Below, piece by piece: positions 8,801-15,002 of a DNA stretch of 18,858 nt. How positions within the stretch are numbered: the stretch's first letter is position 1; each line of letters opens with the position of its first letter. Position numbers and translations under genes: made by a program. The stretch is from JAQBDA01 sp964525785. GTDB taxonomy: Bacteria > Chloroflexota > Anaerolineae > Anaerolineales > UBA4823. Location: the NCBI GenBank assembly GCA_964525785.1, contig CAZGIX010000079.1, positions 1 through 18,858 of the forward strand. Reading direction: 5' to 3'. A model generated the notes under the pieces. That model ran no database searches. It worked only from the letters and a program-made list of their open reading frames with translations, and was not told the origin of the DNA.

Positions 8801-9223
8801 GTAGGACTCGCCCGGCTGAAGGGTGATAAAGAATTCCTGTTGGTTGACCGTTTTCCCAGTTTGCGGAAGCACAGGCGAAGCCGCGCCGGTTGGGGCTTTA
8901 TCTTTCACGATGCTTGTCCGTGACGATGGACTGCCGCTGGATATCACCAGGGGAAGGTACGATAGACGCGCCACTCCGCTGACGAGGGTATGTGCCTGGC
9001 TGGTGTCATTCTTCCATACCACAGGTGTTCCGAGTGTGATGGTGGTCAGGACCGGATCGAAGCCTGTCGGAGTGATGGAGACTGTGGCAGATGCCGATGC
9101 TGGACTGGAGTTCGAAGAGAAATAGGAGTCAGGTTGGAGTGCAGCCGTGCCGCTGGCTGAGGCTAGTAAAGACAGGATTATGATGATCTGGAAGAAAGGC
9201 AGACGAGTGTATAGGCGGTCCAT
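2882..9223 (-). CDS. Giant exported teneurin-like NHL/YD-repeat (RHS) protein with novel C-terminal domain
   Basis: The product has 2113 residues. A signal peptide (about 1-29) precedes a cupredoxin-like domain (about 45-169: VVWKND...AHTL, LQPGESYTHTFSTVGTYPYY). A transthyretin/carboxypeptidase-regulatory-like domain follows (about 218-290). Then come a region with a calcium-loop-like DTDGDGLPDND (about 458-468) and a plug-like region ending in LGGWSLSPHHVYDP. About six NHL blades (735-1078; SLYIADTGNNRIRRV) precede a YD-repeat shell (about 1090-1855; YDALGRL, YDAYGRR). Next is an RHS core (about 1857-1958; PLGSPRLVIDADG, STGRWTAKDPI) ending in DRLGL, then a 155-residue tail with no family I recognise. 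YD repeats form a hollow shell, and the same domain order occurs in teneurins. In bacteria such shells usually enclose or deliver a C-terminal effector. The ATG at 9223 is chosen because GGGAGG lies seven bases upstream; the in-frame GTG at 9250 precedes that site. No immunity-like gene follows. Export is likely; toxin, adhesion or surface function is inference. Confidence 0.93.
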   Translation of the reverse strand: MDRLYTRLPFFQIIIILSLLASASGTAALQPDSYFSSNSSPASASATVSITPTGFDPVLTTITLGTPVVWKNDTSQAHTLVSGVARLSYLPLVISSGSPSSRTSIVKDKAPTGAASPVLPQTGKTVNQQEFFITLQPGESYTHTFSTVGTYPYYLLDNPLYTGTVIVQLSTLPPDPSIIAPPLDPTVATTVISATEFLYTGLNPIQTGVDPGTIDPKRVTVLRGHVLDRAAVPIPGVTISILHHPELGQTLTRLDGYFDLVVNGGEKLVVQFAKEGLLPVQRPVRVPWQDYVWVPDVVMIARSAEASLIDLTAPGMQAARGPAVSDADGERQPAVLFSDGTTALVYNLDGSTRAVSSLNVRMTEFTVGDSGPQAMPGELPAVTGYTYAVEFAADEASTRIAGKDVLFNQPVIIYEKNFLDFPTGGIVPVGYYDDERAAWVPNDNGRVVEIVSTTAGKADLDTDGDGLPDNDPALGITEAERETLATLYSAGESLWRTSVDHFSSWDINWSWGAAPGSKAPKIPTNLIELMKAHYCKEPRCQVNKSIVDLQDQALGEMLSLTGAPYSLHYTSYRSPGRTVNSVLNIPLSLDTLPPGLKRIDLEISVAGHKYTQSFTPQPNLAHTFTWDGLDAYGRLVTGSGRALVRVGYIYDGYYQSPSVLQQSFGYSGNGTPISTDPARMEFGMWQEWEAVLARWDGRSPGLGGWSLSPHHVYDPVGRILYYGDGSQRNVDNINQTVSTIAGDGSYACISMGGFNGDDRILAAEAKLAQPSGIVSAADGSYYFADRFNQRIRWVDAAGYIHTVAGGGNPADGLGDGLPATQAKLNSPYDVALGPDGSLYIADTGNNRIRRVGPDGIISTAAGGGSPSDGLGDGGLATAAALLKPQGISVGADGTLYIADSEHHRVRQVSPSGMIQTIVGTGGTVFNGDGLPGIETTLKYPLDAVPGPDGSIYIADSQNYRLRKLSMEGSVTTLVQAGSDYVTQVAVALDGMVYYVHYSGSNTGQVHMLTPEGVTRLVAGGNYSLFCTNTGNLGDDGPSPDSNLAYAWGLALTGGRGGHSALLVSDTLHHRIRKVYLPMPAFDASQIAIPSEDGSLLYRFDPFGRHLDTINTLTGAVLYTFAYTADGTLDGVQDAFGNLTSIERDGDGLPNAVVAPFGQRTELSLDENGYLETVTDPDGNSFTLGYQPGGLLHSLQTPRGFSHSYSYDALGRLVQDQDPDGGWLALENADSPGQTSVTVTTTMGLESNFLSIFRSDGGQNRTTSLPDGTQNQVSLDPDGSSLATFATGMQVDQEQGGDPRFGLQAPYLLEQHLTTPGGRDYLRTQDMQISQGAGGDPFSVETLTQTATLNGQVYAAIYTSSNRTWTFTSPTGRVTTALLDEYGRLLQTGAAGLEPLEMTYDSYGRTQQISRDARQATLEYELETGYLSSITNALLQATTFEYDASGRLVTRTLPGGSAWGYTWDANGNLIGVTEPDGSTDHSFSYTANDRLESYTSPLGGTDSYDYDLDGRLVQHTLPSGASIEWLYNANGQLAAQHTSEGDHTLSYDPTSGLLSGSASRDGQIAAYSYDGGLFTGQTLSGLVSGSLAFTYNNNLLPSQFNYPGASLTLTYDNDRLLTGIGSISLERDPDNGLLSSWSDGAFQAAFTYNPYGEPATRTFSQSSTLYQSTLSYDALGRLSEKVETVGGATHTWGYTYDAAGQLATVSYDDVVVESYTYSSAADRLSMENNLTGVSIPPGGYSYDDDHKLLAAGSVVYTYDADGRLHTVAQGATTTISYNSDGTLASVQTGGHLITYQYDAYGRRATRSVDGARTHAWLYGTGLKPLAEYDGSGNLRTTYFYASGPTPVKLVRGGATYHIVSDPLGSPRLVIDADGTVIRRLDYDSYGNLILDSNPAFDLPFGFAGGMSDPAHELLRFGARDYQPSTGRWTAKDPIRFAGGDNLYAYVANDPLNRRDRLGLESFTALITNPPASIPDICPVESTLQKAPGDFGIKMDLYQMIMSGKLEYVTWHSEWSDLSGGWWQYTGDSRNDPDFHSDMYKIQKINEYLGLGPEDRIKISDYEVYRREIRDEQTKQAGCTENECYIFNLGGEEVWISTSAFDTHDIVTNAIGGGG

Positions 9224-9320
9224 GAGTTGTCCTCCCAAGCGTGTACGCACAATCTACTGTTTTCACCGCTAATCCTGTGAAGTAAACCAGCGACCGACCG
9301 TTAAAATATCCCCTTATTTA

Positions 9321-9348
9321 ATTCTATATTGTAAAATCCCCTTGTCAA
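9321..9348 (-). promoter_or_regulatory. Sigma70-type promoter of the giant RHS gene
   Basis: Read on the minus strand, a perfect -35 TTGACA (9348-9343) is followed after 16 bases by TAGAAT (9326-9321), one mismatch from TATAAT. It lies in an AT-rich patch. Transcription would begin near 9314, giving a leader of about 90 bases before the strong GGGAGG site and ATG 9223. It shows that the giant gene has its own promoter and need not depend on the upstream oxidoreductase gene. Confidence 0.75.
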
Positions 9349-9463
9349 GCAGTGTTCTGGCCCTGTGTTAATCGGAGCACGCCCCTACGGTTGGACTCCT
9401 TGGAACAAGCGTATTTTCCAAAGATGAGAAAATGACGAGAGCGCCTCCTGGTCTGTCATTTTT

Positions 9464-9559
9464 ATGCTTTTCTATCGAGCGCTGGCTCTGTGCGGCAACC
9501 GCGCTGAGCGCGCTTACCTGCAGCGGCGGCTTGACGAAATGCTAAATCCCGGCGTGTAA
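9464..9559 (+). pseudogene. C-terminal remnant of an ECF-type sigma factor (DUF6596 class)
   Basis: A 31-codon stretch reads FYRALALCGNRAERAYLQRR followed by LDEML, closely resembling the usual end of long ECF sigma factors with a DUF6596-type C-terminal domain (family pattern A-Y-R-x-A-L-x-L-x-x-N-x-A-E-R-x-F-L-x-x-R-L). Codons upstream of ATG 9464 in the same frame show no resemblance and reach a TGA at 9425-9427. There is no ribosome-binding site, so it looks like the tail of a deleted gene. The resemblance is from memory of the family. The rest of 9349-9602 holds nothing else I recognise. Confidence 0.5.
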
Positions 9560-9602
9560 GCTCCAGCCGCATGAGAATCTCGGCCCACTATTACCGGCAC
9601 CC

Positions 9603-11993
9603 TCAATCGGAGCGGCGGACCTGGCAGAGATACGCACGGTGCGGAACTGAGCCGCTGATCGGGTCAATTGCCCCGTTGCCGATGATAAGATTGAAATTAG
9701 CGCCATTGGAATCGAATGGATCGTAGCCGGGCGCACCCAGCTCCGGGCAGGCCTGCCACCAGCCATGCTGACCGCAGACCACATCTGGCTTTAGCGTGTC
9801 GTTCAGCCGGGCGCGTGCCCGCACGCTGCCTTCTGGGGTTTCTATGTAGACCCAGTCTCCGGGGCGAATGCCGCGCTCGGCGGCGGTCGTCGGATGCAGC
9901 TCGACCTCCGGATCCATGGCTTGCCGTCGCAGGCTGGGCAGTGCCCTGTGCTGGCTCTCGCAAAACAAGGTGTGCTTGGCGCAGGTGAGGATCAAGGGGT
10001 ATCGCTCGGCCAGATCCGGACGTGTCATTGGACCAACCAGGGGCTCTTCATACTCTGGCAGCGCTGGGTAACCATGTTTTATCATCGTCTCCGAGTACAG
10101 TTCGATCTTCCGTGTCGGTGTGTTGAAGCCACGCGGTATGCCGTCTTTCTGCTCAGCGAACTTGCGGTAGCGCGTCTGCTGATGCACCTGCATCCCGCCC
10201 GGCTGCTCGCGCAGCGCCTCCAGCGACACGCCGGACGGGCCGAGCTGGTAGCGATAGGCGGCTTCGATATCTCCGTTCCAGAAGTGGACGCCGAGACCCA
10301 GGCGGCACGCCAGGTCAAAGATGATCTCGGTGTCTGAGCGGGCTTCTCCCCGCGGCTCGACTACCCGCTGGCGCAGTTGCACCCAAGATTGCGCCTGTGG
10401 GCTGACTTCAAAGCCCATCTTGAGCGCCTCGCGTTCGAAGGCGCTCGCCACCGGCAGCACGATGTCAGCCTGTTCGGCAGTCGGGTTCATGAAGAGGTCG
10501 GCGTGGACGTAGAAGTCAAGAGCGGCCAATGCCTGGCGCCCACGCCGTCCATCGGCGTGTGATAGCAGCAGGTTGGTGCCGAAACCGACGAGTCCATGCA
10601 CCCCATAGGGTCGCTGCTCCAGGATCCCACGGTACAGCTCATCCGAGGTGACAAACTGCCACCGGGAGGGGCCCAGCGGGCGCTCCCGTAAGCCGAGGGC
10701 CTGTGCGCCGTCTGGGAGCAGTTCTGCACCTTCCACGTCCGGTGTTGGCGCGGCTGGAAACAGCACGTTGCCTCCCCGGGTATCGAAGCTGCCGGTCAGT
10801 GTGTACAGCTGGGCGATTGCACGGGCAATCTGGGTGGCGTTGGTCTGCATCTCGACGCCGCTCCAGGCATAGTAAGCCACCGGCCGCCTCTCCCAGAGCA
10901 TCCTCGCAGCGTCCTCTATCAGGCCGCGCTCGATGCCGCAGATTGCTTCGACACGCTGCGGTGGATAAAGCCGGCAAAGCTCGGTCGTTAGTTCAAATGC
11001 CGGCCGGCAGACGATACTGCCGTGCAGCGTCTCGATCCTATATTCCCCAAAAAGGGCCAGCTCATGGGAGTCACCTTCATAGCCTCCGCTAGCGGGGTCA
11101 TAAAGCACCGCGCGGCCCATCACCTCGCTCCAGGCCAGGTACCTGTCCGGGCTGCCTTGCATAGATAGATCACTTTGAGTTAGCAAACGACCGCTATCGG
11201 CGCGCACGAGCAGTGGACCGTTCGTCCAGTCACAGATGAAATCACGGTCGTACCATCCGCGCTCGATCATGACCTGGGCGATGCCGAGCGCCAGGGCGCC
11301 GTCGGTGCCAGGTCGCACCTGCAGCCAGATATCGGCTTTTTTGGCAACTCCAGTCCTGCGCGGGTCAACGACGATCAGGTGCGCCCCGCGTTTAAGTGCC
11401 TCCACGGTAGCGGTAGCATGCACTAGCCGGGCAAGGTTCGGATTGTAGCCCCAGAACAGGATGCAGCCGGCATTCTCAAGGTCAGGCATATACACCCCGG
11501 GAACACTGGCGCCAAAGGTATAGGTTGTTGCCTGATACCGCCCCCACCCGCACAGCTCCATCGCTCCGCACAGGTTTGGACTTCCAAAGGCATACATCAG
11601 GCGCTGGATCCAGGCCAACGAATCGCTCGATGCTGATGTGGACGGCGAGGCCGCGCTGAATACGACGCTCTTCGGACCGTGCTCATCAGCGATCCGGCGC
11701 AGCTGGGCCGCCGTCAGGTCCAGCGCTTCGTCCCAGGAGATACGCTGCCAGCCCGGATCAGGATCGCCTTTCGGTCGTGTGCGTTTTAACGGATAGAGCA
11801 GCCTGTCCGGGTGGTAAACAAGCTCAGGCGCAGCCCGCCCCTTGGCGCACAGCGCCTTGCCGGTCGGGTGCGATGGATCCGGTTCGAGGGCAGTAAAACG
11901 ACCGTTCTCGATCACGGCGATCGAACCGCAGCGCGAGACACACAGGGCACAGTAGCATTGAATCCGCCCGCTAAATTGCCTGTCAGCCAGCAT
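9603..11993 (-). CDS. Molybdopterin (Mo/W-bis-MGD) oxidoreductase, acetylene-hydratase-like
   Basis: The 796-residue product is a DMSO-reductase-superfamily catalytic subunit. An N-terminal [4Fe-4S] motif is formed by Cys15, Cys18, Cys22 and Cys49 (CALCVSRC...ALCAKG). GSPNLCGAMELCGWGR (137-151) places Cys148 where the metal-binding Cys of acetylene hydratase stands. LLYPLKR and QRISWDEALD match the same subgroup, and the C-terminal cofactor domain includes DWVYIETPEGSVRAR. No twin-arginine leader is visible, so it should be cytoplasmic. No ferredoxin-like or membrane-anchor subunit gene is adjacent; acetylene hydratase also works as a single subunit. The residue after Cys18 is Val19, whereas acetylene hydratase has its catalytic Asp13 there, so hydration of acetylene is unlikely. 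The substrate is unknown. ATG 11993 follows AAGGAGGT with good spacing. Confidence 0.9.
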   Translation of the reverse strand: MLADRQFSGRIQCYCALCVSRCGSIAVIENGRFTALEPDPSHPTGKALCAKGRAAPELVYHPDRLLYPLKRTRPKGDPDPGWQRISWDEALDLTAAQLRRIADEHGPKSVVFSAASPSTSASSDSLAWIQRLMYAFGSPNLCGAMELCGWGRYQATTYTFGASVPGVYMPDLENAGCILFWGYNPNLARLVHATATVEALKRGAHLIVVDPRRTGVAKKADIWLQVRPGTDGALALGIAQVMIERGWYDRDFICDWTNGPLLVRADSGRLLTQSDLSMQGSPDRYLAWSEVMGRAVLYDPASGGYEGDSHELALFGEYRIETLHGSIVCRPAFELTTELCRLYPPQRVEAICGIERGLIEDAARMLWERRPVAYYAWSGVEMQTNATQIARAIAQLYTLTGSFDTRGGNVLFPAAPTPDVEGAELLPDGAQALGLRERPLGPSRWQFVTSDELYRGILEQRPYGVHGLVGFGTNLLLSHADGRRGRQALAALDFYVHADLFMNPTAEQADIVLPVASAFEREALKMGFEVSPQAQSWVQLRQRVVEPRGEARSDTEIIFDLACRLGLGVHFWNGDIEAAYRYQLGPSGVSLEALREQPGGMQVHQQTRYRKFAEQKDGIPRGFNTPTRKIELYSETMIKHGYPALPEYEEPLVGPMTRPDLAERYPLILTCAKHTLFCESQHRALPSLRRQAMDPEVELHPTTAAERGIRPGDWVYIETPEGSVRARARLNDTLKPDVVCGQHGWWQACPELGAPGYDPFDSNGANFNLIIGNGAIDPISGSVPHRAYLCQVRRSD

Positions 11994-12045
11994 TGGGATA
12001 CCTCCTTCAAAGCCAGTCAGGGGCCAGGAGCAAAATATTAGATAT

Positions 12046-12061
12046 ATTTTATCCGATTATA
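12046..12061 (-). promoter_or_regulatory. Possible promoter of the molybdopterin oxidoreductase gene
   Basis: On the minus strand an AT-rich block holds a perfect TATAAT (12061-12056) and, just downstream, TAAAAT (12051-12046), about 55-65 bases before ATG 11993. Neither has a convincing -35 at 16-18 bases, so only the position and -10 match support it. Confidence 0.35.
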
Positions 12062-12488
12062 ATAACATAGATGAGAAATGCGCGTTCATTTCCCAGGCGC
12101 GAGTATCGCCTGGGCGGCGCACATACTCCAAAGATGCGCGGATTCTCACCGCCGCTGCTGCGCACCAGCCCGTCGCCGTACTCATCCCAGCCCATGCCAA
12201 GATATGTGCTCCAGGTCAGTGCGCCGACAGTCGTAAGCCAACATCACTGCCTGCCCGGCTCACACTAAAGGTGGCATGGCTGGTCTCCGGCAGCGGATCG
12301 ACGCTGCTTTCCGGCACGTCCAGGTCCAAGGTATTGACCCACTCGGGAGTGTAGTACACAAAACCCTGTCCTTCGGAGGAGTGGATATTGGGAGGCAGGA
12401 AGCATGCCAGCGGGTTTTGCGAACCGGTAAACGCTGTGGCGGTGATAGAATCGGTCCACATGTCAGGCAAAAAGGAAAGGGCCCACAT
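12049..12488 (-). pseudogene. Decayed remnant of a large secreted repeat protein (PPN/EGEGF module plus SBBP-like repeat)
   Basis: Minus-strand reading from 12488 to 12216 gives NPLACFLPPNIHSSEGQGFV, then YYTPEWVNTLDLDVPESSVD and PLPETSHATFSVSRAGSDVG. These match two blocks common in large secreted repeat proteins: DPLAGFLPPN..PPEGEGFV, and TPEWVNTID..PP.S.V.PLP...TF.VSWSG.D.G. The stretch that normally lies between them (about 30-40 residues, containing IVFD.N.PI) is missing. Shifted by two bases, 12222-12127 then reads ALTWSTYLGMGWDEYGDGLV, which fits the SBBP beta-propeller repeat pattern STYLGG.G.D.G.GIAVD. The deletion, the frame shift and the absence of a start with a ribosome-binding site indicate decay. 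Family matches are from memory. Confidence 0.6.
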
Positions 12489-12493
12489 GTCAG
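12456..12493. repeat. Direct repeat CCACATGTCAG, two copies 27 bp apart
   Basis: CCACATGTCAG occurs at 12456-12466 and again at 12483-12493. Each copy contains an in-frame ATG for the winged-helix gene (12460 and 12487), which makes the start slightly ambiguous. AAAGGAAAGG (12471-12480) precedes only the second. Confidence 0.7.
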
Positions 12494-13671
12494 CCCCCCA
12501 ACATACACCTTTTTCGGTGACCTGGAACCAGGTGGGTGCCTTTCGGCTCGCCCGACATCATCTCTCGGTGCGCGCTCCGGTGGATGAGCTCATCTCGGTT
12601 GTAAGCGACATGACCGGAGCCCAGGCGCAGCTGCTCTCGGCAGCGCAGACCTCGCTTTGGTCGAGAGTCGGGGATTTACGGAGCGCACATATCGAAGAGG
12701 CGCTCAGCCAACGTGCCCTGGTCAAGGCTGCGTGCATGCGCCAGACGCTGTTTCTGGTGCCATCTCAGCATCTGGCGGTCTTTGTGCGGGGCTCGGCACG
12801 GCGCGCTGAAAAAGAGATCCGCTGGACGCGTGGCAAGGGCGTGCCGGAGCGCCTCATCGATGCAGCCATCGACGCTACCCTCAACGCCCTGAATCGCCCG
12901 CTCACGCGGTTGGAGATCGCTGAGCGCGTGAGCCGCGCTCTGGGCGTACAGATGCAGTCTATCCATGGAGGCGGTTGGGGGAGCCGGAGGAAAGTCGCTG
13001 CAGTCCCGGTGGGTGATATAACCTTCCCGGTCGTGGACCTGCTTCACCTTGTGGCAGCCCGCGGTGTCGTCTGCTCTGGCCCCGATCGCGGGACCGAGCC
13101 GACGTTCGTTCGCGCCGACGCATGGATCCCGCAGTGGCAGGATGTGCCGAAGGAGCAAGCGGAGGAAATCCTCCTGCGTATGTACCTGAGAGCTTTCGGT
13201 CCGGCGACAGCCGCAGACTTTGCATTGTGGACCGGCATGACCCTGCGGGAGGCGCGTGAGATCTGGGCGCGCGGACAAGCCGGCTTTGCGCCTGTCCATG
13301 TCCAGGGTTGGAGGGCGGAGGTCCTGCGTGAGGATCTGGATGAGCTTGCGGGAGCCAGGGTCGAGCAGCCGCTGGTCCGCCTTTTGCCGTATTTTGATTC
13401 TTACCTGCTCGGTCATCGAGATCGGGATCACCTCGTGCCGGAAGAGCGCCGATCGACCGTATACCGTGCACAGGGATGGGTAGCCCCTGTGGTCCTCCTG
13501 GACGGCCGCGTCGTCGCAGTCTGGGAGCACGCCCGCCAGGCGGATCGCCTGCTGGTTAAAGTGGCGACGTTTGAACCGCTTTCGCCGCCCATCACCGGCA
13601 GCATAATCGCCGAAGCACACCATCTGGCCCGCTTCCTCGAGACCCCCGATGTGGATGTCCAGATCGGTTGA
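12487..13671 (+). CDS. Winged-helix DNA-binding protein of the AlkZ/YcaQ (HTH_42) family
   Basis: The 394-residue product matches the HTH_42 superfamily, which includes the DNA glycosylases AlkZ and AlkX (YcaQ) that unhook interstrand crosslinks and remove bulky alkyl adducts. Supporting features are the N-terminal RLARHHLSVRAP followed by GAQAQ (44-48), SLWSRV, and ALVKAACMRQTLFLV. Later parts are the winged-helix stretch around AFGPATAADFALWTGM and the C-terminal LLPYFDSYLLGHRDRDHLVP and GWVAPVVLLDGRVVAVWE. QAQ (46-48) falls where known members carry the catalytic Q-x-Q or Q-x-D motif, so glycosylase activity is plausible but not shown. ATG 12487 is chosen over 12388 and 12460 because AAAGGAAAGG lies just upstream and the earlier starts run through the remnant on the other strand. 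It stands alone. Confidence 0.88.
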   Translation: MSAPQHTPFSVTWNQVGAFRLARHHLSVRAPVDELISVVSDMTGAQAQLLSAAQTSLWSRVGDLRSAHIEEALSQRALVKAACMRQTLFLVPSQHLAVFVRGSARRAEKEIRWTRGKGVPERLIDAAIDATLNALNRPLTRLEIAERVSRALGVQMQSIHGGGWGSRRKVAAVPVGDITFPVVDLLHLVAARGVVCSGPDRGTEPTFVRADAWIPQWQDVPKEQAEEILLRMYLRAFGPATAADFALWTGMTLREAREIWARGQAGFAPVHVQGWRAEVLREDLDELAGARVEQPLVRLLPYFDSYLLGHRDRDHLVPEERRSTVYRAQGWVAPVVLLDGRVVAVWEHARQADRLLVKVATFEPLSPPITGSIIAEAHHLARFLETPDVDVQIG

Positions 13672-14061
13672 GGCGAGTGAGACTGCGTGACCCCTTCGCC
13701 CGGTCGTTCAGGCTCTCACCAGCGCCAGGAACGCAGCCCGTTAGGCTCAACTGCGAAGCGAAGTCGAAATGAAGAGGGGGAGAGCCAGGGCCTGCCCGTA
13801 TGGAGCCGGCGCGCGGGCAATCCCATCCTGGCGAGCAACATGACGCCTCGCGTGGACTTCGCTCTGTTCATGGTACCGGCCCTGGAGAACGACAAGCTGA
13901 TCCACGCGGCCCCGGCGATTGTCGGATGCCGCACACCCTCGGCGCTCGCCCTCGCCACGCAAGCCCGCCGCGAGTCAGGCTCCTCGAGGCCATCCGCAAC
14001 CCCAAATCCCTTTTTAAAGCCCTTGCATGGACAAGCGCCACAGATCACGTGAGAATTGGAT
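13672..14061. other. 390-bp gap without a recognisable gene
   Basis: Open frames of about 120 codons exist on both strands (13687-14052 plus, 13716-14081 minus), but neither translation resembles a family I know. Both have Arg-rich, GC-driven composition typical of non-coding reading. The last 60 bases are AT-richer (TATACAAT at 14067-14074) and may hold the methyltransferase promoter, but no convincing -35 is present. Confidence 0.4.
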
Positions 14062-14994
14062 ATGGTATACAATACATCCATGCTGGAAAGCGACGAGTTT
14101 TGGGATTTCTATTGGGAAATTCGCTTGCGCGAGCTGGAGGATTTGGGAAAAAGGGAAGCCATCCTGACCATCTCGAAGCTGGTGCGCAGCCTTTCAGAAC
14201 GGCCAAGCCAGGCTGTGCGCTTACTCGAATTGGGCTGTGGCGAAGGCCAGATCATTGGTGCATTGGTTAATGCCCATGCCCAGGCGCGCTCGATCGACGC
14301 ATCCTGCGGGGTGGATTATTCCCTCCGCTTGATCGAAAAGTGCCGCTCCGCCTACCCGGGGATGTCCTTCATTCACGGCGATTTCACGGATCATGATCTG
14401 ATGGTGGGGCTTGGTCAATTCGAGATCGTGCTGCTGGTCAACTCCCTGCACGAAATATTCTCTGCCACTCACTCAACCAAACTCGGAGAAGTGGATGCCC
14501 CAATCGCCAAACAGCGGGTAAGCCAGACGCTTACCCTCGCCGTGGAGCACCTTTCGCCGGGGGGATACATGGCACTATTCGATGGATTAGAAACTCCCGG
14601 GGATATCCAGGAACCGCTGCGCATCCGCTTTCGGGATGGGCAGGCCCGTCGCCGCTTCGAAATTTTTGTTCGGGAGTATTGTCCTTTCCGAATTGCGTAT
14701 CGAGAAACAGGTGACCCTGCTTGTGTGGAACTGTCCCAGCGCGACTTCACCCGCTACATCACAAAATCGATCTTCCTGGAGAAGCAGCTCTGGCAGACTG
14801 AACGCCTGGAGAGCTACCAGTACTTCAATGAGGCCGAGTTTCTGGATGTGATCTCTCGCCTGGGACTAACGATTTGCCTGCTGCGTACCTTTTCGGTTAA
14901 CTACGAGAAGTGGCAAAATGAAGTTGATATTCTTACCCCAGGAGTTGATTTTCCAGCTGAGCATATCTTACTTCTGGCCCGAAAACCAGAATGA
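14062..14994 (+). CDS. Class I SAM-dependent methyltransferase, substrate unknown
   Basis: The 310-residue product has a class I methyltransferase fold. Motif I is LLELGCGEG (54-62), binding S-adenosylmethionine. GVDYS (83-87) is the acidic-loop region, FIHGDF (103-108) the following motif, and IVLLVNSLHEIF sits at the motif IV position. LSPGGYMALFDG is the post-IV strand. A C-terminal extension of about 140 residues (REYCPFRIAYRETGD... to HILLLARKPE) is probably a substrate cap and has no family I recognise. ATG 14062 and ATG 14080 are both possible. Neither has a clear ribosome-binding site and the conserved part begins after both. Closest in style to type-12 methyltransferases; the substrate cannot be told from the neighbours. 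Confidence 0.85.
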   Translation: MVYNTSMLESDEFWDFYWEIRLRELEDLGKREAILTISKLVRSLSERPSQAVRLLELGCGEGQIIGALVNAHAQARSIDASCGVDYSLRLIEKCRSAYPGMSFIHGDFTDHDLMVGLGQFEIVLLVNSLHEIFSATHSTKLGEVDAPIAKQRVSQTLTLAVEHLSPGGYMALFDGLETPGDIQEPLRIRFRDGQARRRFEIFVREYCPFRIAYRETGDPACVELSQRDFTRYITKSIFLEKQLWQTERLESYQYFNEAEFLDVISRLGLTICLLRTFSVNYEKWQNEVDILTPGVDFPAEHILLLARKPE

Positions 14995-15002
14995 ACTTGT
15001 GA

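Noticed and set aside
9224..9250. GTG start at 9250 for the giant RHS protein
   Set aside because: The strong GGGAGG site lies downstream of it and fits ATG 9223, which also begins a proper signal peptide.
9603..11993. Exported respiratory enzyme with a twin-arginine signal
   Set aside because: The N-terminus goes straight into the cluster-binding cysteines with no RR leader, so a cytoplasmic enzyme is more likely.
12388..12486. Longer start for the winged-helix protein
   Set aside because: The added 33 residues have no family resemblance, lie opposite the repeat-protein remnant, and lack a ribosome-binding site, whereas ATG 12487 has one.
12676..13623. 315-codon open frame antisense to the winged-helix gene
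   Set aside because: Shadow of the sense frame, with no recognisable motif and no ribosome-binding site.
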